NCBI GenBank assembly: GCA_030765325.1
Contig: JAVCCT010000378.1
Span: 1 to 6,694 of the forward strand
Direction: 5' to 3'
DNA: 6,694 nucleotides
From: Candidatus Stygibacter frigidus
GTDB lineage: Bacteria > Cloacimonadota > Cloacimonadia > Cloacimonadales > TCS61
Each line of letters starts with the position of its first letter. Within the stretch, counting starts at the first letter, position 1. The translations under genes were made by a program, and so were the position numbers. The notes beneath the pieces are model-generated. The model was given only the letters and a program-made list of their open reading frames with translations. It made no database searches and had not been told where the DNA came from. Below are positions 1 through 6,694 of this stretch, piece after piece.

Positions 1-206
1 CAGGAATAATCAGGGGTCATGCTCTGATGATAGATGGATTCATTTCGTTATTGCGAAATGAATTCCACACACTAAAACCCATAAAGGTGGTATCAACAGG
101 CGGAATTGCTAAGTTAGTTTCAAGTTACTCGGAATTAATTGAAGTTGTGGATGAGACTTTAACACTGGACGGGCTGGCATTGATTTGTGATCGGGTGGAG
201 CCCTGA
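1..206 (+). CDS. coaX: Type III pantothenate kinase, C-terminal fragment (5' end outside window)
   Basis: The frame starting at base 3 is open from the window edge to a TGA at 204-206 and gives 67 residues. It reads GIIRGHALMIDGFISLLRNE at the start, then VVSTGGIAKLVSSYSE, and ends LTLDGLALICDRVEP. This matches the C-terminal end of type III pantothenate kinases (CoaX, PF03309) as I know them: a G-x-x-x-G-H-x-x-M-I-D-G helix, an (A/S)TGG loop of the ASKHA-type nucleotide fold, and a final 'LTL(D/E)GL..I..R' segment. The enzyme phosphorylates pantothenate with ATP in the cytoplasm, the first step of coenzyme A synthesis; the type III form is typically not feedback-inhibited by CoA. The N-terminal catalytic part is not visible. 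The gene ends 67 bases before the translocon gene on the same strand, with no obvious functional link. The identification rests on a short segment but several independent motif positions agree. Confidence 0.85.
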   Translation, partial: GIIRGHALMIDGFISLLRNEFHTLKPIKVVSTGGIAKLVSSYSELIEVVDETLTLDGLALICDRVEP

Positions 207-224
207 ACCGGTATTAGAATCAGG

Positions 225-252
225 TTGAGAAGCAATAGAGGTATGTTATATA
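225..252 (+). promoter_or_regulatory. Candidate sigma-70-type promoter for the sprA-like gene
   Basis: TTGAGA at 225-230 matches five of six bases of the TTGACA -35 consensus. It is followed after 16 bases by TATATA at 247-252, preceded by TGT at 244-246, which makes an extended -10. Transcription would begin near 259 and leave a very short leader before the start codon. It lies between coaX and the translocon gene, so it would let the latter be transcribed independently. The consensus used is that of general bacterial housekeeping sigma factors; if the host uses the Bacteroidota-type promoter (TTTG / TAnnTTTG), this match is chance. Confidence 0.4.
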
Positions 253-267
253 CCCCTTAAACTGGGA

Positions 268-274
268 AAAGGTG
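268..274 (+). promoter_or_regulatory. Shine-Dalgarno-like site that bears on the start choice
   Basis: AAAGGTG at 268-274 is complementary to the 3' end of 16S rRNA (the AGGTG part pairs with CACCT). It overlaps the GTG at 274, so it cannot serve that codon. It sits 8 bases upstream of the in-frame TTG at 283, an ideal spacing. A weaker TGGGA at 263-267 would serve GTG 274 at about 6 bases. The site therefore favours TTG 283, which would shorten the protein by three residues. Confidence 0.45.
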
Positions 275-381
275 TGGAATTTTTGATAGATCAAAGCAAA
301 AAAATACAGATTAAGTCAAGTCAGTTTACAAGCTGGCTTTTGATCATATTTGCCTTAGTAATCACAGGCAGCATTCAAGGT
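274..381 (+). other. Sec signal peptide of the SprA-like protein
   Basis: Residues 8-16 supply a basic n-region (SKKIQIKSS), followed by a hydrophobic core SWLLIIFALVI at about 20-30 and a small polar region TGSIQG at 31-36. Cleavage by signal peptidase I is likely somewhere in 33-36, though no textbook A-x-A is present. There is no Cys just after the core, so this is not a lipoprotein signal. An exported N-terminus is what an outer-membrane translocon needs. Confidence 0.75.
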
Positions 382-3300
382 AATACATTTCCGATTAAAT
401 ACTATTTAAAAGGTTCACCCAAAATAGAAGATTGTGAAATTGATATTTTGAAGATACCAAAAGGTATGAGCATGGTGCGCAATCAGGCAATAATCTTCCG
501 TGAGATGAAAACCCGCACAGATGTTGAAGTAGATATTGAAAAGAAAATAGTTTATCTGATGGTAAGCTGGGGCTTGATCAAGGGCATCTACCCACCCTGT
601 GCCATGAGTTATCAGGCATATTATGATCAGAATTTTCGGAAAACATTTCGCTCAGAGCTTTTTGACAACAGCAAAGAACTGCTGGCAGAAAAAGAGCGCA
701 GCAACAATCAGGGATTGTTAGGCGAAATAACCTTCAACTTACCGGCTGGAGCACGAAAATCCAAGATAGTGAGAGGATTGCTGGGAAATCAGGCAGGAAG
801 CCTGAGCCTTGATGGTAGCGAGAAGATCACCATTGGCGGCAGCAGCAGCAAAAGTAACCGGACTGCTGATGAATCCGGCAGCAACCGTGATTTTAATCTC
901 ACCATGAAGCAGGATCTGGTTGCGCGGCTTCGGGGAATGATCGGTGAAAAGATCCATGTGAACGTAAGCCATCAATCCAGTAGTGATGACAGCTTTAATT
1001 CAAAGCAAGATGTGGTAGAAATGAGTTATGAAGGTACAGAAGATGAAGTGATCAAAAGCATTGAGGGTGGAAATATTGCCCTTTCATTGACCGGATCACA
1101 ATACATAAGTTATTCAGCCTCATCAGAGGGTCTTTTCGGCGTGAAAACTGAAATGGAGTTTGGGAATCTTCATGTAACCGCTATCCTGGGTAAGGACGAA
1201 GCCCAAAAAGATCAGCAGACCTGGAATGGCAGCTCTAAATCAGATTCCATGAGCTATGTGAGTGAAGGATACGAATTACGCAAGTTCTATTATATCACTG
1301 ACCCTACAACTTTATTCAGCTTATATGGCGATCCAGGAGATATAGAAGTAGCTGGAGTAGATTATCCCGCAGGATGGGAAGGCAATGCAATCCGCACAAA
1401 TGGTGGCAGATGGATCATGAAGTCAGGCTCTGATGCACTGCTTCCTTTACCTGGAACCCTGCGGGTGTATTTAGATGACGGAACCAGTACTAATGAAACT
1501 GTTACTATAGATGGACTAAATATCTATGATGACAATGATACTGGCACTTATAGTTTTAGTCAGTTAATTGAGGGAACTGATTTCACATTTGATTATGATT
1601 CAGGAATTCTATATATCAATCGGTCAATGACCAGAACTTATGCCATTGGAGTCACTTATCAATTGCCGGATGGAACAGAAGTGGGTCACAGTACAGCAGA
1701 ATATAACCCCATTGAAGTAAAGATCCTCAAGCAAAGTAATCAGACCTTTGAAGAAAATCCTGAATACTGGAAACTTGAGGGAAGAAATATTTATAAATTT
1801 GATTCCAACTACCAGAGTGAAGGCTTTAACCTTTTCGTCTATGATGATCTTTCAGCAGATGGAACTCAAACCACTATTTGCCCGGCAGAATATTCTACCC
1901 CCTTACCTTCAGGATCGAGCTATAATGATTATCTGCGTCTCGATACTAATGGTGATGGTGTGGTGAATGGAGAAGATGAGACCATGTCACTAGCCTCAGG
2001 TTATCTCAGATTTGCTTTTTTGGAACCTTTCAGGGGTGTAGGAGATGGAATAATCTATGAGAAAGATCCGGTTTACGTGCAATATGATGAGATACACATG
2101 CATCTTTCCGTGAAGGGAAAAAGTAATCGTGATCAGGTTTCCCTTGAACAAATGAACCTTTTGCCGGGAAGCGTGAAGATAAAACTTGGTGAAGGTGCCA
2201 CCCAGCGGGACTTAAAAGAAAATGTTGATTATATTGTGGATTACGAATTCGGTATTGTAACCTTTCTGGTTGCAGAAGCACGTGATCCTGACGCTGTTTT
2301 AAATATTACATTTAATTATAAACCTACTTTTGCCATAGATAGTAAAACTCTGGCAGGATTTCGAGCGGATTGGGATTATAATGATAATTTTAATATCGGG
2401 GCTACATTTGTTTATCAGGATGAACAGGTAAATGATGATCATCCCAAAATCGGTAATGAAAATAAAACATTGATCTTGAGTGCTGTTGATGGCAGGCTCG
2501 AATATGAACTGCCCTATCTAACCAAATTCATTGACTGGCTGCCGCTTATAGCTACAGATGAGGATTCACGGATAACTATCAGTGGTGAAGTTGCTATGAG
2601 TTTGCCAACAGTATATGGAAATCCTGATAATCCTGAGGAAGCATATCTTGATGATATGGAATCAATCCTGGAAACTTTTCCGCTCGGTGTTGTTCGCTCC
2701 GGGTGGTCACCAGCCTCAAAGCCCTATGACACATATCTGGGAAAAGCTCATCCTAATTGGTATAATGCCCAGAATATTTATCGCAAAGATGTATATGACC
2801 CTGAATCATTGACCAAAGATGAAGAAGATGAGGAAATTCAGGTTTTAGCATTAAAGCTCGACCCTCCAGATATACATAACCCCGGCGTAAATAATCGCTA
2901 TTGGGGTGGATTAATGAAATTTGTTGGGAATCAATTGGATTTCTCTACCAAGAAGTTTCTGGAAGTACTGGTTAAAGTGGACAGCTTAAACCAGAATCAA
3001 GCGCCAGTGGTAATGCATATAGATATTGGAGATATAAACGAGGATTTTTACACTGATTTTGGTGGAGAAGGAGAGCTTAATACTGAGGATGGCAAAAATG
3101 GTGGAGTATCTGATGGTCAGCTTGATGTATATGGTGATGTTGATGAAGATATAGGTTTGGATGGAATCCCGGATGGAGAAGCAGGTGACGACCCTCAAGA
3201 TAATTATAATTCTGATAAAGATGATGAGGGTGATTATCCCTTGATCAATGGAACAGAAGGCAATAAAAAGCTGGATACTGAAGATCTTGATAATAATGGA

Positions 3301-6300
3301 GAATTGAACGATTCGGATGTGTATTTTGAATATTCTGTTACCTTAAAGGATACCACCTTTCTGGAAAATGTCTATAATGGCTGGTATTTATACCGGATTC
3401 CAATTGATGATAGTGATTACTACCGGGAAGTTAGTAATAAGAATATCTCACCAGATCTGGAACGCATCAGTTTTGCCAGAATGTGGTTTGAAGTTGAAGA
3501 AGAAACCAGGGTCAAGATAATTAATGTCGATGTGATTGGAAATAAATGGGAATCAAATTATATCCGCGATGAGAATGAAAATATCATAAGTCAATATGAC
3601 CTGGAGAACAACCGGGAAAAGATGCAGGTGGGTATTATCGATAATCAAAAAAATCTGCACTACACTCCCGCACCCGGTTCAGTCGTTAAGCAAAGTGGAG
3701 AAGAAACTCTTGAGCAGTCCCTATCAATAGATTACACTAACCTCCTGCCCGGACATCATGGACTGGTGCGTCAGAAATTCCAAGATTCCTATAATCTGCT
3801 GAATTATAACAAAATAAGATTCTGGATATATTCCGAAAAACCTCAAGGTGATACTTTTGATCAACCTCATGATCTGGTTATCAGGATCGGAGCAGATTCC
3901 ACAAATTATTATGAGATAAATTATCCCCTGACTAGTATGGACTATTTAAGTGAGATGGATAAAGATGGCTGGATAAGTCTTGATCTTGATTTTGCTCAGT
4001 TAAATTATCTTAAGTCTCCTGATCTGAGTGACAGCACTTTCGTGGAAGTGGATAATTACTTTAGTTATTACTATAGTGGTAATATGCGGATTGAAAAACA
4101 CAAAAATCCCACTTTAAGTAATATCAAAGAGGTAAGCCTGGGTGTGGAGAATAATGGTCCGGATCCCTATTCAGGTTTGCTATATTTTGATGATATTAGA
4201 GTAGCAGAACCTTATAATGATGTGGGATATGCCGCCAGAGGAACAGTGAACCTGCAAATGGCAGATTTTGGTTCAGTGGATGTTAATACTGAGTGGAAAA
4301 CAGATAATTTCCAGAATAGCGCAACCCGCACAAAATCGATTCCCAATAGAGAAGAAATCCAGACCTTAAATATCAACAGCACCTTGAATCTACATAAATT
4401 CTTCCCAGCTCAATGGGGCTTCAATATACCCCTGGCACTTAGTCGTCAGCAAAGCCATAAAGTAGCCAGGTTCATGTATAATAGTGATATTTTGTGGGAA
4501 TATCTTAATGAAGAAGATAAAAAACGGGAACAAACGGATTATTTGAAATACCGGGCAGATTTGACCCTGGGACTTAATAAATCACCAAATACAAGTTCAA
4601 AATTATGGAACGGATTTGTGGACAAAACCTTTAAGTCAACCTCGTTGTCCGGGTATATCGAAAAGAAATATGACGTGAAGCCTACAACTACTGATACCAC
4701 CTTAACCTATCAGGTAAAACATACCTATAAGCTCAATATCCCCAAGGAGAAAGTAGGGCTTTCTCTTTTTAGTAATTATAAGCTCTATTTGATCCCTCAA
4801 TCTTACAATAATTCCTTAACCTATAAAGCAGAAATGCCAGACGGCAGACGCTGGCGTTGGACTACTACCGGTGATAGTGCAAGATGGGAACCCCAAACCA
4901 ATGTGATCAATGTGAAAACCCTGACAACTTCCTCTACTGTAAAATATGATCTTTTAAGCGATTTCAATGCAGATTACACCCTGAAAACTACCCGTGATAT
5001 GCTGCTGGAAAAATATTTACAGGATTATAATATTGGAACTGAAAAAAATCGTGATCAAACTATTAATCTTGCTTATAATCCGAACTATCTTGCAAATATA
5101 TTCAGTTACAACACCACTCTGAAAATTAAATATACTGATAAGACCAAAAAGACCTCCTATAATAGTGATGATGATGATTTCTATTATGAAGGTGGTGTTG
5201 ATAGAGATTTTGGTACCCGATTGACCTTAAAAAACCATGATATAATGATGAATTTTGTCAATTGGGCCTGGAAGGATACTGGAACAGGGGCGGGGAAAAC
5301 TTCTCCCCAGAAAGGCGAATCAGAAAAAGGGAATCAGAATCGCCAGGATAACGAAGAAAAAACCAGTGAAGAAAATATCAGTGGTATCAAGGTTGAAGAA
5401 CCCATTGACTTGCCCCAGAAAGAAGCAGAAACTTCAATACCTGAAAAACTTGATAATACGACGCCTGATAAAAAAGAAGACGGAGAAAATAGCGAAGAAA
5501 AAAAAGCAGATGAAGAAGAAATCATTAAACCACGCATAAATATTGTAAAAGAATTTGTGAAATATATTGGCGGTCTTGAAAATCTTAGCATTGATTTTGA
5601 TAATGGCTACAGCACAGATTTTGATGATAGGCTTGAACGCCCAACCTGGAAATACCAATTAGGATTCCCTCGTATTCTCACTGAAAAGGATACAGAAGAT
5701 AGTACTGGAGCAAAAATTGATAAGGAAATCACCATGCGCCAGGACACCAATTCATTGAACATTTCCTCTGGATTCCCAATCTGGAAAAATCTGACCACCA
5801 GCGTGAGTTTCGACTGGCAGATCACCCAGAAATACACCAGTTCAACAACTCAGACAATCACTACTAATTTCCCCAATGTCCGAGTGACCTTAAGCGATTT
5901 TCAAAATCTGCTGGGGATTAGTGAGATATTAAAGAGCAGCTCACTTTCTTCAAGCTATTCATTAACTAAGAAACAGACCGGAATAGTTGACTGGATTGAA
6001 CCAACATCAGAAGAGAATGCAATAAGTTTTAGCCCATTATTATCCTGGCAGGGAAACTGGGAGCAGGATATCACTTCTCGCATAAATTTAAATCATTCAA
6101 CCTCGGAGACAATTCGATTTCAGGATCAGGGAAACATTGTCAATAATTCTACTAATCAGTCAGCATCAGTAGATTTGAGCTGGTCTTTCTCGGCAGAAAA
6201 GGGCTTGAAAATACCGTTGATGAAGAACCGATTTTATATAAAAAACGAAGCAACTTTGAGTATGAATGTATCTTATAGTAGAAGTCAAGGTACTAGAAAG

Positions 6301-6489
6301 GGTTATAATAATGAAGCAGAGAAAACTGATGACCAGATGAATTTCAGTGTTAGACCTCAGATTTCATATAATTTCTCCAAGGACATAACTGCTGGATTAA
6401 ATAGTGAATATAAGATAAATAATAATAATAAAACTAATAATAAGCTGACTACTTTCAGTCTTTCCATGTGGGTGCAAATAGTATTCTAA
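274..6489 (+). CDS. sprA: SprA/Sov-family type IX secretion outer-membrane translocon
   Basis: Known role of the family: SprA (Sov in Porphyromonas) is a single-chain, 36-strand outer-membrane barrel, the T9SS export channel, opening sideways to PorV and closed by a plug protein. Seen here: a Sec signal peptide (about residues 1-36); an N-terminal SprA region with ITIGG (185-189), MIGEKIHVNVSH (222-233), YEGTEDEVIKSIEGGNIALS (252-271) and GLFGVKTEMEFG (286-297); the family signature AYLDDMES (790-797); a Gly/Asp-rich stretch (930-1015) with INGTEGN and DTEDLDNNG; then GYAARGTVNLQMADFGSVDV (1318-1337), LNLHKFFP (1371-1378) and YNSDI (1402-1406). The C-terminal third has alternating strands and ends MWVQIVF, a beta-barrel signal with terminal Phe. 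Length (2071) is close to, slightly under, the roughly 2400 of Flavobacterium SprA. Start is GTG 274 or TTG 283; the first in-frame ATG lies beyond the signal peptide (about residue 65). Odd: a charged insert at 1670-1752. The family call is firm; function as a working T9SS channel is inferred, as no partner genes are in view. Confidence 0.88.
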   Translation: MEFLIDQSKKIQIKSSQFTSWLLIIFALVITGSIQGNTFPIKYYLKGSPKIEDCEIDILKIPKGMSMVRNQAIIFREMKTRTDVEVDIEKKIVYLMVSWGLIKGIYPPCAMSYQAYYDQNFRKTFRSELFDNSKELLAEKERSNNQGLLGEITFNLPAGARKSKIVRGLLGNQAGSLSLDGSEKITIGGSSSKSNRTADESGSNRDFNLTMKQDLVARLRGMIGEKIHVNVSHQSSSDDSFNSKQDVVEMSYEGTEDEVIKSIEGGNIALSLTGSQYISYSASSEGLFGVKTEMEFGNLHVTAILGKDEAQKDQQTWNGSSKSDSMSYVSEGYELRKFYYITDPTTLFSLYGDPGDIEVAGVDYPAGWEGNAIRTNGGRWIMKSGSDALLPLPGTLRVYLDDGTSTNETVTIDGLNIYDDNDTGTYSFSQLIEGTDFTFDYDSGILYINRSMTRTYAIGVTYQLPDGTEVGHSTAEYNPIEVKILKQSNQTFEENPEYWKLEGRNIYKFDSNYQSEGFNLFVYDDLSADGTQTTICPAEYSTPLPSGSSYNDYLRLDTNGDGVVNGEDETMSLASGYLRFAFLEPFRGVGDGIIYEKDPVYVQYDEIHMHLSVKGKSNRDQVSLEQMNLLPGSVKIKLGEGATQRDLKENVDYIVDYEFGIVTFLVAEARDPDAVLNITFNYKPTFAIDSKTLAGFRADWDYNDNFNIGATFVYQDEQVNDDHPKIGNENKTLILSAVDGRLEYELPYLTKFIDWLPLIATDEDSRITISGEVAMSLPTVYGNPDNPEEAYLDDMESILETFPLGVVRSGWSPASKPYDTYLGKAHPNWYNAQNIYRKDVYDPESLTKDEEDEEIQVLALKLDPPDIHNPGVNNRYWGGLMKFVGNQLDFSTKKFLEVLVKVDSLNQNQAPVVMHIDIGDINEDFYTDFGGEGELNTEDGKNGGVSDGQLDVYGDVDEDIGLDGIPDGEAGDDPQDNYNSDKDDEGDYPLINGTEGNKKLDTEDLDNNGELNDSDVYFEYSVTLKDTTFLENVYNGWYLYRIPIDDSDYYREVSNKNISPDLERISFARMWFEVEEETRVKIINVDVIGNKWESNYIRDENENIISQYDLENNREKMQVGIIDNQKNLHYTPAPGSVVKQSGEETLEQSLSIDYTNLLPGHHGLVRQKFQDSYNLLNYNKIRFWIYSEKPQGDTFDQPHDLVIRIGADSTNYYEINYPLTSMDYLSEMDKDGWISLDLDFAQLNYLKSPDLSDSTFVEVDNYFSYYYSGNMRIEKHKNPTLSNIKEVSLGVENNGPDPYSGLLYFDDIRVAEPYNDVGYAARGTVNLQMADFGSVDVNTEWKTDNFQNSATRTKSIPNREEIQTLNINSTLNLHKFFPAQWGFNIPLALSRQQSHKVARFMYNSDILWEYLNEEDKKREQTDYLKYRADLTLGLNKSPNTSSKLWNGFVDKTFKSTSLSGYIEKKYDVKPTTTDTTLTYQVKHTYKLNIPKEKVGLSLFSNYKLYLIPQSYNNSLTYKAEMPDGRRWRWTTTGDSARWEPQTNVINVKTLTTSSTVKYDLLSDFNADYTLKTTRDMLLEKYLQDYNIGTEKNRDQTINLAYNPNYLANIFSYNTTLKIKYTDKTKKTSYNSDDDDFYYEGGVDRDFGTRLTLKNHDIMMNFVNWAWKDTGTGAGKTSPQKGESEKGNQNRQDNEEKTSEENISGIKVEEPIDLPQKEAETSIPEKLDNTTPDKKEDGENSEEKKADEEEIIKPRINIVKEFVKYIGGLENLSIDFDNGYSTDFDDRLERPTWKYQLGFPRILTEKDTEDSTGAKIDKEITMRQDTNSLNISSGFPIWKNLTTSVSFDWQITQKYTSSTTQTITTNFPNVRVTLSDFQNLLGISEILKSSSLSSSYSLTKKQTGIVDWIEPTSEENAISFSPLLSWQGNWEQDITSRINLNHSTSETIRFQDQGNIVNNSTNQSASVDLSWSFSAEKGLKIPLMKNRFYIKNEATLSMNVSYSRSQGTRKGYNNEAEKTDDQMNFSVRPQISYNFSKDITAGLNSEYKINNNNKTNNKLTTFSLSMWVQIVF
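1942..1977 (+). other. EF-hand/dockerin-like calcium-binding loop 1 in the SprA-like protein
   Basis: Residues 557-568 read DTNGDGVVNGED. Loop positions 1, 3, 5, 6, 8, 9 and 12 are D557, N559, D561, G562, V564, N565 and D568, a complete 12-residue EF-hand/dockerin-type calcium loop. It lies in the N-terminal half, between predicted strands, before the AYLDDMES signature. The loop pattern is seen; calcium binding is inferred. Confidence 0.5.
3061..3318 (+). other. Gly/Asp-rich segment with EF-hand-like loop 2 (SprA-typical)
   Basis: Residues 930-1015 are very rich in Asp, Glu, Gly and Asn (for example DVDEDIGLDGIPDGEAGDDP at 955-974). This corresponds to the family's 'DxGxDG...DxxGDNY...INGTEGN...DTEDLNxNGxL' region. 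At its end, residues 1004-1015 (DLDNNGELNDSD) fill every EF-hand loop position: D1004, D1006, N1008, G1009, L1011, N1012, D1015. Several other D-x-D and D-G pairs precede it, resembling thrombospondin type 3 calcium repeats. The presence of the segment supports the SprA call; metal binding is inferred. Confidence 0.6.
5281..5529 (+). other. Charged, probably disordered insert within the barrel-forming C-terminal region
   Basis: Residues 1670-1752 are dominated by Glu, Lys, Asp, Gln, Asn, Ser and Pro, with stretches such as ENSEEKKADEEE (1738-1749). There are almost no aromatic residues and no alternating strand pattern. Clear strand-like sequence resumes on both sides: LTLKNHDIMMNFVNWAWKD (1650-1668) before, and NIVKEFVKYIGGLENLSIDF (1756-1775) after. 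It therefore looks like a long flexible loop spliced between two barrel strands. Which membrane face it emerges on cannot be told from the sequence. Confidence 0.6.
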
Positions 6490-6500
6490 TTTAATGAGAC

Positions 6501-6522
6501 TGTTCAACCTAAGTTCAGAACA
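6501..6522. other. Imperfect stem-loop just after the sprA-like stop codon
   Basis: TGTTC (6501-6505) pairs with GAACA (6518-6522) and AAC (6506-6508) with GTT (6513-6515), around a CTAA loop and with a two-base CA bulge. It starts 11 bases after the stop codon. No T-run follows on either strand, so it is not a canonical intrinsic terminator; it could be a transcript-end structure or chance. Confidence 0.25.
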
Positions 6523-6532
6523 CCTGACCTCT

Positions 6533-6557
6533 AAAAACTAATTATTTTATTTAATTA
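6533..6557 (-). terminator. Weak candidate terminator for the minus-strand gene
   Basis: Read on the minus strand, TAATTA (6557-6552), a seven-base loop and TAATTA (6544-6539) form an AT-only hairpin, followed by G and five T (6537-6533). It lies about 37 bases beyond the minus-strand stop codon, as expected for a terminator. The stem has no G-C pairs, so it would be weak, and such sequences arise easily in AT-rich spacers. Confidence 0.25.
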
Positions 6558-6593
6558 CACAATAGACAGTTATAATAGTATATAAAATTAAGA

Positions 6594-6694
6594 TCAAGAA
6601 ATATATCTGACACCAATATCGTAATTATTAGATTTAATGGTGTTAAGAAAGCGATTGCCATTAAAGCTTATACTTGCCGTTAATAAGGGAATTA
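6594..6694 (-). CDS. C-terminal fragment of a probable outer-membrane beta-barrel protein (5' part outside window)
   Basis: On the minus strand, the frame entering at 6692 runs through 32 codons to a TGA at 6596-6594. It reads LLTASISFNGNRFLNTIKSN and ends NYDIGVRYIS. The alternating polar/hydrophobic pattern (TASISFNGN, then YDIGVRYIS with aromatic Tyr near the end) is typical of the last two strands of an outer-membrane barrel, though the terminal residue is Ser and not Phe. No family can be named from 32 residues. It converges on the sprA-like gene, with 104 bases between the two stop codons. A competing reading on the plus strand (ATG at 6637, open to the edge) exists but lacks a ribosome binding site. 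Confidence 0.45.
   Translation of the reverse strand, partial: IPLLTASISFNGNRFLNTIKSNNYDIGVRYIS

Noticed and set aside
739..3198. Further open frames of 65-83 codons on both strands inside the sprA-like gene (739-975, 1748-1966, 2030-2281, 2615-2812, 2986-3198)
   Set aside because: All lie fully within the well-supported long frame and have no recognisable domains.
5278..5301. Walker A-like string GTGAGKT at residues 1670-1676
   Set aside because: A P-loop needs Gly or Ala five residues before the GK pair; residue 1669 is Thr. The context is a disordered insert in an exported protein without ATP-binding neighbours, so it is chance.
5255..5539. Plus-strand 94-codon open frame, very rich in Lys and Arg, overlapping the charged insert
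   Set aside because: It is the shifted reading of the Glu/Lys codons in the insert; the composition follows from A-rich codons and no ribosome binding site or family resemblance is seen.
5334..5837. Three overlapping minus-strand open frames of 74-85 codons
   Set aside because: They are antisense shadows of the same low-complexity region and downstream barrel (Ser/Phe-rich translations of GAA/AAA codons), mutually overlapping and inside a gene with clear family matches.
6571..6576. Perfect TATAAT in the spacer after the sprA-like gene
   Set aside because: No acceptable -35 lies 15-19 bases upstream and the spacer is so AT-rich that the hexamer is expected by chance; no well-supported plus-strand gene follows.
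6490..6593. Possible small RNA or regulatory element in the 104-base spacer
   Set aside because: Beyond the imperfect stem-loop and the AT-only hairpin there is no stable structure or repeat visible by eye, and no known RNA family is recognisable.
6637..6694. Plus-strand open frame from ATG 6637 to the window edge (MVLRKRLPLKLILAVNKGI)
   Set aside because: Its basic then hydrophobic start looks a little like a signal peptide, but there is no Shine-Dalgarno site upstream and it overlaps the minus-strand frame with the better strand pattern. It cannot be fully excluded because it runs off the edge.

Overview
The window is dominated by one very large plus-strand gene (274-6489, 2071 codons). 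I identify it as a SprA/Sov-family protein, the giant outer-membrane translocon of the type IX secretion system (T9SS). It is flanked by two gene fragments. Upstream is the 3' end of a type III pantothenate kinase gene (coaX, 1-206). Downstream, on the opposite strand, is what looks like the last 32 codons of an outer-membrane beta-barrel protein (6594-6694).

Organism: a SprA homologue, a Gram-negative envelope, AT-leaning base composition and many Asn/Asp/Lys codons suggest a member of the FCB superphylum. The barrel part is clearly diverged from what I remember of Bacteroidota SprA, and the start region appears to use a Shine-Dalgarno sequence, which most Bacteroidota lack. A deeper FCB lineage such as Cloacimonadota or a relative is therefore a reasonable guess, but it is an inference and not shown by the sequence.

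Layout: 1-206 coaX tail; 207-273 short spacer with a plausible extended -10 promoter and a Shine-Dalgarno-like site; 274-6489 sprA-like gene with a non-ATG start and a Sec signal peptide; 6490-6593 AT-rich spacer between convergent genes, with one imperfect stem-loop and one AT-only hairpin followed by a minus-strand T-run; 6594-6694 minus-strand fragment. There is no gene-free stretch longer than 300 bases, and I saw no RNA gene, mobile element or CRISPR array.

How the genes fit together: coaX is a cytoplasmic CoA-biosynthesis enzyme with no evident link to secretion. The promoter candidate between it and sprA suggests separate transcription. No other T9SS component (porV, gldKLMN, porU) lies in the window, so partners must be encoded elsewhere. 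The points most worth a second look are inside the translocon: a long charged, probably disordered insert in the barrel-forming C-terminal part, an A8 tract within that insert, and two EF-hand-like calcium loops.
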